64,000 nt of DNA from the NCBI GenBank assembly GCA_902806595.1, contig CADCXC010000004.1, positions 2,852,001 through 2,916,000 on the forward strand. The letters are read 5' to 3'. The translations under genes were made by a program, and so were the position numbers. Below the pieces are notes generated by a model, which saw only the letters and a program-made list of their open reading frames with translations, searched no databases and was not told the DNA's origin. Source of the DNA: Pyrenopolyporus hunteri (lineage: Eukaryota; Ascomycota; Sordariomycetes; Xylariales; Hypoxylaceae). This document shows, one piece after another, positions 57,823 through 64,000 of this stretch (the first letter of the stretch is position 1; the number at the start of each line of letters is the position of its first letter).

Positions 57823-57914
57823 CTATATATAATGAGAGCCGTCATATACCTAAGCCAGTTATAATTAAATGTCAATTCAACTTTGCGTTGTCCCCGGTAT
57901 ATAAAAACAGCACG

Positions 57915-59825
57915 ATGATCTTGTCCAAGTCGGCTCTTGTGGCCGGCACTCTAGCGACAGTTACTCTAGCTCGGTCAATTGTCCAAGGAGAGCCTCAAGA
58001 AATACTCGAAAGTGTTTCACGGACAACCTTCAAGTGTGAGACTCCGCCTGCAATAGACCCTTCGAAAGATGGCTTGCCGGCCGCCCGTGATATCTTCTCC
58101 GACGACGAGGCATTGCAGCTCCAAGTCAAGAGGCACGCTACCATCGTAAAGATACCTTCTATCTCGTATGACGACAATGGAGACCCCGGTGAGGATCCTA
58201 GATGGGATGTGTTTTATGACCTACATAGGGCCCTTGCTGCTTTGTATCCGAATGTGTAAGTGTTTGTAGCGATCTTCAGCAGGATATAGCACTTAGCTTG
58301 TCTTCTAACCGACTTATACACCATAGTCATCTTCGAATGGACCGCGATACTGTAAACACATTCGGCTTGGTATATACAATAAAAGGAACCGAACCGGCCC
58401 TTAAACCAATTCTCCTAGCCGCCCACCAAGATGTGGTGCCCGTCGCTGACCCCTCAACCTGGAAATATCCGCCGTTTTCGGCTCATTTTGACGGACAGTG
58501 GTTATGGGGGCGAGGTGCGTCGGATGACAAGAACAGCCTCACGGCCGTCCTGTCTGCCCTGGAAACGCTTCTATCAAACCCCCGCTGGGCGCCGAGGCGA
58601 ACCATTATCTTGGCTCTTGGGTTCGACGAGGAAAGCTCAGGACGTAGGGGAGCTGGGTCTATTGGACCATTCCTAGAAAAACAGTATGGTCGTAACTCGA
58701 TAGCTCTAATCCTCGATGAAGGAGGGATGGGCTTACAACTTCTAGGCAATGACACTCTATGTGAGCTATATTACCAACCGAGCTGCTCGTCCTTAGGCTA
58801 ACCCCTCGTCTTAGATGCGCTTCCTGCTGTTATGGAAAAGGGCCATATCGATATCTGGCTGGAGCTAACTGTTAACGGGGGCCACTCGTCGGCGCCGTTT
58901 CCCCACACAGGAATTGGTATCCTGGCCGAGTTTGTCAACCAACTGGAATCCAATCCATGGAAGCCCAAACTCATCGAAGGCTCGCCCATTCATAATCACC
59001 TCGTCTGCCAGGCTAAATACTCGCCGGACGCAGCCCCGAATATCACGAAGCTAATCCACAAAGGGGATTTGGAAACATTGACCGAAGAGTTGGCGACGCT
59101 AGACCGTCCGACTCAATACCGCATACAAACATCGCAAGCTGTTGACTATTTCCTCGGCGGGGTAAAGATCAATGCTATGCCCGAGTACATTAAAGTTGGC
59201 GTCAACCATCGAATCGCGCCCCAGGATTCCATACCGGCGGTGAAGGCCAATATCCTGAAACAAATCAAGCCTATCGTTAAGAAATTCGGGTTGGAGGTCA
59301 GCGCATTCAAGGGCGAGGATCACAACCCGGACTTTCAGCTGGATGAAAATGTTGGCGATGGCGTTGTGGACCCAATGTATGAGGTAGACTACAACGGAAA
59401 GCTTGTGCTCTCCTCGTCCCAGCCCACTCTGGTTACACCGATCTCGCCCACATCTGGCCCGATCTGGGACCTTTTCTCGGGGACGATCCAACACAGCTTT
59501 GCCTTCGAGGGTGGTAAGGTGATTCCGGTAGGAGAGTTGATGACCGGAAACACCGACACTCGCCACTACCTGAGTAAGTAAAGCCTTATGTTCGTCCATG
59601 TGTCTGATAACGTTTGCTAACACCGACGCCTTAGACTTGACAGACCATATCTACCGCTGGACGCCTACTCGCCAGGGGCACACCGCCAATGCTCACACCG
59701 TCGATGAGCGGATAGATATGTACGCTCACTTAGAAGCACTTAGATTTTACTATGATTTGATCCGGAATTTTGACGCTGTCCCCGTTGCGGCCTTTGAGGA
59801 ACAACAGGATATCGGCGAGCTATAA
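57915..59825 (+). CDS. M20 family carboxypeptidase, Cps1-like (4 exons)
   Basis: Exons are 57915-58255, 58327-58760, 58815-59573 and 59635-59825, giving 574 aa. The ATG at 57915 is the first in frame and opens a signal sequence (residues 1-20, ILSKSALVAGTLATVTLA). The M20 di-zinc catalytic set is complete: AHQDVVPV (H147, D149), GRGASDDK (D180 bridging the metals), GFDEESSG (E215 catalytic, E216 ligand), LDEGG, and a C-terminal TDTRHY histidine. The dimerisation (lid) domain lies between, with NGGHSSAPFP. Yeast Cps1 is a vacuolar carboxypeptidase that releases C-terminal amino acids from small peptides. Here the product could be vacuolar or secreted, because the signal looks cleavable. Three short introns (71, 54, 61 bp) all close the frame. 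Confidence 0.94.
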
Positions 59826-60301
59826 ATGGGGGGTAGCTTCGGGATAGTACCTAAAATTGCCTAAAGTTGAATATGCTGGGCACGTCGAACATGTCGAAAA
59901 AATAGTTGTACCTAGAATGAAGTGTATAGGAGATCCGTGGTAGTAAAATACCTGGTACATACGGTAGGCGGATATAGGTACCTACATAGTCCGTTACGTT
60001 ATCCTGCAAGCTAAGGTCCGTACCTAAAAGCTCCGCTGAATTGAGTTATACTAGGTACCTGTAGGTAGGTACCTACCACCTGTGAGCACCCATTAGCCAA
60101 TCATGGCGCCTGTGTGATTTGACCCCCGCGCAACCGCCGCGCCGAAAAAAAGATCTATTTCCGTTAAAACTCGGACACGATAAAAGAATTCCTGAAGCCG
60201 CCAGCGTCATAATGCGGAACTAGGCCCCTCCCGCTCCCAGAAGCCATATGGATCCTACCAGATTGAAATACTCTATGAGATGATGGTATGATCCGTATAT
60301 C
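59826..60301. other. Intergenic spacer between carboxypeptidase and PCP1 genes
   Basis: 476 bp between two genes on the same strand. It has a dense TAGGTACCTA-type cluster at about 60050-60082 and serves as 3' flank of one and promoter of the other. Confidence 0.6.
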
Positions 60302-62053
60302 ATGCCTCTCCTCCCTTCGTTTTCTCCCCCGTCAAGTTTTCGGCTTGGTTTGCGGGCCGTCACGGGCAACTGCGGGAACTCATTGATCTCCTCTGCTACC
60401 CGTTCGTTCTCGACGAGGAGCCCTTCCATAGCATCATGTCTTCAATATGGCTCCCGAGGGTCCTTGGGCCCTTCCAGACTTTCGACCAACAACCACCCTT
60501 CACATAACCTTTCACCTCGAGTACCCGTTCGAATGCTGTCCAGGTTCCGCGCGATTACCCACTATACGAGCCTACCCGAGTCGTACGAGGATCGCGAAGG
60601 ACTCCCGTTCCGAAAGGAAGATCTAAACCAAAGAGAGGTTAATGGGATATTCGGACCGCATCTTACTGCACAGCGAGCCAACAAGCTCTTACGGATATTA
60701 CATGGTCGTCGGGTAGCGGGAACTTTGAACGACCCGTCTCTAGAGGTGAACACGGCCCAATTTACCTCCGCGGATAAGAAAAAGGCTTTGGCATACTTAC
60801 GCGCCAACATCCCGGTAGACGAAGTTATAAATGCTGGACTACGGGCGGAAGACGAGCTCAAATATCTAGAGGCGCAAGAGCAAGGAGACGAAGAAGCCAA
60901 GGAACCGGTCAAGGGAACCAGCCCGCAGAGCCCGCCTTCCGATGCTGCCGTGAACGAGGTGAAGGCCCCGACTGGACGGCTCCCAACACCACGTAAAAGC
61001 GACTCTCCATATGGAGAAAGTTCGCTTGATAAAATCCGTGCCGAGAACATTGCGAGGCGTGAAGCAGAAGAGAAGCGACTGGAAGAAGAACGGAAAAAGC
61101 GTGAGGAAGAGCAAGCCCTGAGCAACTCCGGAACTCTACAGACTATGCAGCCAAAACCAAGGGAGCTGAGTCCGCGTATGAAGAAATGGGTGGAGCGCGC
61201 AACGTCTGATCTTAAGGAACCTCCTAAAATGAAGGCCTGGGAACGTCTACTACCCTCTGCTGCCATGACTCTCTTGGTCCTCGCTGGATGCGCCGCATTC
61301 GCAACGTTTTACACGCCCCCAAGAAAATCCTGGAGGATGTGGCCGGACATTCCCCCGGCTGCGGCGACCTGTTTAGCTCTTATCGGAGTTAACTTGACGA
61401 TCTGGCTTTGTTGGAAAATGCCACCCCTATATATGGTGTTCAATAGATATTTCATAGTGGTAGCCGCGACGCCGCGGCCGTTTCAGTTGATCGGAGCCAT
61501 GTTTTCTCATCAGAGTTTTAGCCATCTTGCGTTAAACATGGTGGCGCTTTGGTTCTTCGGCACCCGACTCCACGACGAGATTGGTAGGGGTAATTTTCTT
61601 GCCTTGTACCTTTCCTCCGGAGCCATAGGCTTCATGACCAGTTTGTCATATCTTGTGCTCTATCGAGGCTTAGAGTTCACATCTCTCGGAGCCTCGGGAG
61701 CTATCTATGGGATTGTCGCCGCGTATTTCTGGTTACACAAGTACGACGAGTTTAAGCTGTTCGGATACCCGCCGGATCCTATGTCTGGCCCACAAGGCCT
61801 GGCCTTTATCGGCCTGCTACTTGGTGTACATCTGCTCCCGTTGTTCTCGAAGAAGACACACAACCTCGACGTAATGTCTCACTTGGGAGGTATGCTAGCT
61901 GGCGCGGTCGGAGTGGACCTTGTCAAGAAGCACATGGAAGAAAAGGCCAGAATCAGGGCCGAGAGGTTGAAGACTATGGGCGCTCTAGAAAAGACGGTTC
62001 AAGTAAAGGATAAGGACCTGGAGAAGACAGCTCGACCGGCTGCTGCGCGCTGA
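60302..62053 (+). CDS. PCP1: Mitochondrial rhomboid protease Pcp1
   Basis: Single exon, 583 aa. The N-terminus is Arg/Ser-rich and lacks acids (about residues 1-80), as expected for a mitochondrial targeting sequence. The C-terminal half (about 315-545) is a rhomboid domain: a transmembrane helix near 318-337, HQSFSHLALNMVALWFFG (403-420), the catalytic serine S465 in GASGAIYG, and the catalytic histidine H527 in SHLGGM. Pcp1 cuts inner-membrane substrates such as Mgm1 and cytochrome c peroxidase in yeast. The segment from 190 to 310, including the charged helix ARREAEEKRLEEERKKREEEQ, has no counterpart in the 346-aa yeast protein. An alternative start at Met79 (60536) would remove part of the presequence. 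Confidence 0.93.
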   Translation: MPLLPSFSPPSSFRLGLRAVTGNCGNSLISSATRSFSTRSPSIASCLQYGSRGSLGPSRLSTNNHPSHNLSPRVPVRMLSRFRAITHYTSLPESYEDREGLPFRKEDLNQREVNGIFGPHLTAQRANKLLRILHGRRVAGTLNDPSLEVNTAQFTSADKKKALAYLRANIPVDEVINAGLRAEDELKYLEAQEQGDEEAKEPVKGTSPQSPPSDAAVNEVKAPTGRLPTPRKSDSPYGESSLDKIRAENIARREAEEKRLEEERKKREEEQALSNSGTLQTMQPKPRELSPRMKKWVERATSDLKEPPKMKAWERLLPSAAMTLLVLAGCAAFATFYTPPRKSWRMWPDIPPAAATCLALIGVNLTIWLCWKMPPLYMVFNRYFIVVAATPRPFQLIGAMFSHQSFSHLALNMVALWFFGTRLHDEIGRGNFLALYLSSGAIGFMTSLSYLVLYRGLEFTSLGASGAIYGIVAAYFWLHKYDEFKLFGYPPDPMSGPQGLAFIGLLLGVHLLPLFSKKTHNLDVMSHLGGMLAGAVGVDLVKKHMEEKARIRAERLKTMGALEKTVQVKDKDLEKTARPAAAR

Positions 62054-63975
62054 GCTACGTCCAACCCTGCCTATTACATACCTACCTAGGTACTCAGTCT
62101 TTCCTTTCCTCTATACGTATATAGACGTATGAAGTTGAAAAGGCCTGGTACCTAAATAAAGCTTATATAATGCTGATATGATATAGCTTGCACATGGAAA
62201 GACTCCATTCCCAACCTTGGGGGGGAGGGGTACTCATTATTCGGGAACTCGACGTATATTAGCTTCGCGGAGTACCCGTCCCACCCACGCGGCACTTACG
62301 TCATTCCTCGGAGTAGCGATTTTATGTAATTAGGAGAATAACTTATGTGCAGCATCAATTATACCTTAAGCATCTTGAGCAGTATATATACCTACCTACT
62401 TAGGTACCTGGCACACATGCTTCAACCAATCCAACCAAACAAACGGCTTCGAAAGGGGAACATGGTAGACTATCTACCTGCATACCATGGTACGTATAAT
62501 GGAGGATGTCGGGGTTGATTTCGACGCGCATCGCCTCATGAGGCGGGGACAAGCTGCAAGATCATTCCACCACGGTGCACTGCGATGAGGCCTCCGTTTT
62601 ATCATTACACGAGCGTAGATGCTGTGCACACCCGATTCCATCTACAGATAGGTACCACATACGGACCCGTATATGAGGTATCCCATCCGCGTCTGCTGCG
62701 TAACCTCTGAACCCCGTAAGACTAGCGTGCCTCATACGATGGATACGGACGGGACCGTGTAGGTAGTATCAAAGAATGACAACCAATGGAAATTACTTGT
62801 AAGATGTAATTTACTTCACACCCTTATCTCGCAATGGTAGAGTTCCATGGGGAGTTTGCCAAAAATAGAATATACTCCTGGGTTCCCTATTAGTATTCTG
62901 TCTACGGGGTAGTATACCTAAGTTCTGAAGAATTGCTCTTAATCAATGATGATAATGCCTATTGTAGGTGTTCTAACTAATGGTTTATTTACTTCGGTAC
63001 CTACCTGCTTCATTAGGTTGACTTCTACACTAGGTCCCTGAGAATACAAGGACCTAGAATGCCCTATAAATGAAGTATTAGTCCCCTTTCTAAATTGGGA
63101 TGTGCCTGCCAGGGAAAAGGGCTTCGGCCCATACTAAACGCACGAGGGCTCTTGGCCAGTGACCGTCCGAATATTAAGGTACATCATTCCCGTGCCCCAC
63201 ATTGGCTCCAATGGGACACTGCGGCGCCCTGCACTGCTGCGGCGGGACTAGCGCGAGCTTGTTCGCTGAGTGGTTGGGAAGGATCATCACTGCTGACAAC
63301 GGAAACCGCTGATCGTGAGATTTTCATTATTCGGAATCGGCACGACGTTGTCTCACAATTTCAACTTTTTTCCCTTTCCCTTTCCATTCTTGTCTTTTTT
63401 TCGTACCGTATTATTTTTTTTTCTATCTCGTCTTGGCGTTTTGTCAATTCTCTGTTTCTAGCGTCTGCTAAACCCTCGTGTACCTAATTATTATTAATAC
63501 CCCATGAGTCGGGAGGGTTGGATCTCGATTAACTAGTCTTCGTCTATTTCTGCTGCGTCGGTTTAGACGGCATCATCCTGAGCGCTCGTTATCTTGGCAT
63601 ACATTCGGCTCCCTGCCCTGCCTATTTATTTGGTGATACCCTGATCCCTCGGAACTAGTTACCACTCCTTATCAACGCCTCTTTTGCACTTCTGGCGCAT
63701 CTCGCCGAGATTTGAACTTTATCTATTGCCAATTCTGCGGTAGCAAATGGTTTTGTAGATCTTGTCTTAAAAAAGCAACTAGTCGCGTCCTACGTTCCCT
63801 CGAGCCTCGCGTCGAGAGCTCGCAGCTCTGATTTTTTTGCCTTGTCAACGCAGCCGGTCATACATAGTTGACTGCCTAAATTATTCCCAAAGCCGAATTA
63901 CTGGTGTAGATTCGCTTCTTCTAGATCTGATTTGGGTTAAACGGTTATTACTACCTCGTCATATCGCAAAACACC
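62054..63975. other. Intergenic stretch with leader of the truncated last gene
   Basis: 1.9 kb. GGTACC/TAGG motifs occur at 62080-62095, 62388-62410 and 62997-63008. From about 63360 the plus strand is pyrimidine-rich (for example 63365-63430), consistent with promoter and a long leader of the gene starting at 63976. No complete gene is supported. Confidence 0.5.
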
Positions 63976-64000
63976 ATGTCTACGTACGACGGTGACGACA
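63976..64000 (+). CDS. 5' end of a gene cut by the window edge
   Basis: ATG in a favourable context (ACACC before ATG) at the end of a long pyrimidine-rich leader, followed by codons for STYDGDD. Only eight codons are visible, so the product cannot be named. The leader composition is the main support. Confidence 0.5.

Larger units (their letters stand above)
56926..57914. other. Divergent intergenic region with MITE
   Basis: 989 bp between the start of the 187-aa gene and the start of the carboxypeptidase gene. It contains the 273-bp MITE (57252-57524) and, beside it, a possible gene fragment (57505-57822). Promoters of both flanking genes must lie at the two ends. Confidence 0.55.

Overview
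This window is a nuclear segment of a filamentous ascomycete genome (Pezizomycotina, most likely Sordariomycetes; Xylariales is only a guess). The support is short spliceosomal introns with fungal GTAAGT/GTACGT donors and CTAAC/CTGAC-like branch sites, genes spaced 0.5-4 kb apart, fungal-type proteins (Zn2Cys6 regulator, AbpA-like Abp1, fungal NAR1, laccase-like multicopper oxidase, CYSTM protein), and an AT-rich block typical of repeat-induced point mutation (RIP). I reconstructed intron-exon structures by reading frames across splice sites. Several genes (GFA/CENP-V domain protein, LSM8, CYSTM protein, a 110-aa protein) only appear once exons are joined.

Layout. 1-11.3 kb: 3' tail of an unknown gene, a GFA-domain protein, two unknown proteins, an SZRD1-like SUZ/SUZ-C protein, and NAR1 (cytosolic Fe-S assembly) convergent with it. 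11.77-19.74 kb: an 8-kb LTR retrotransposon with 121-bp LTRs and a GCCCC target duplication, mutated almost to A/T only, with an intact 795-bp foldback element inserted inside it. 20.9-34 kb: CYSTM protein, actin-binding protein Abp1, a C2H2 protein resembling INO80 subunit Iec1, monothiol glutaredoxin Grx4, and a membrane-anchored multicopper oxidase. 37-49.5 kb: Zn2Cys6 regulator, secreted lysozyme-like protein, LSM8, inosine-uridine nucleoside hydrolase, and a single-pass coiled-coil protein. 49.5-64 kb: a 4-kb stretch with no supported gene, a basic/serine-rich protein, a coiled-coil protein, a 273-bp MITE next to a possible gene fragment, a secreted/vacuolar M20 carboxypeptidase, the mitochondrial rhomboid Pcp1, and the first codons of a gene cut by the window edge.

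Most genes are unrelated housekeeping functions and do not form a pathway cluster. The only loose theme is iron/Fe-S handling (NAR1, GRX4, possibly the oxidase), which may be chance. The most unusual feature is the RIP block. In a 720-bp hand count all 30 cytosines lie in CpG, and the two LTRs differ by 25 transitions in CpA, CpC and CpT contexts but none in CpG. The mutator therefore appears to have hit every context except CpG, and it spared the outer edge of each LTR. The foldback element carries a possible 8-bp target duplication made of already mutated sequence, so it arrived after RIP. I saw no convincing tRNA or rRNA gene and no CRISPR array.
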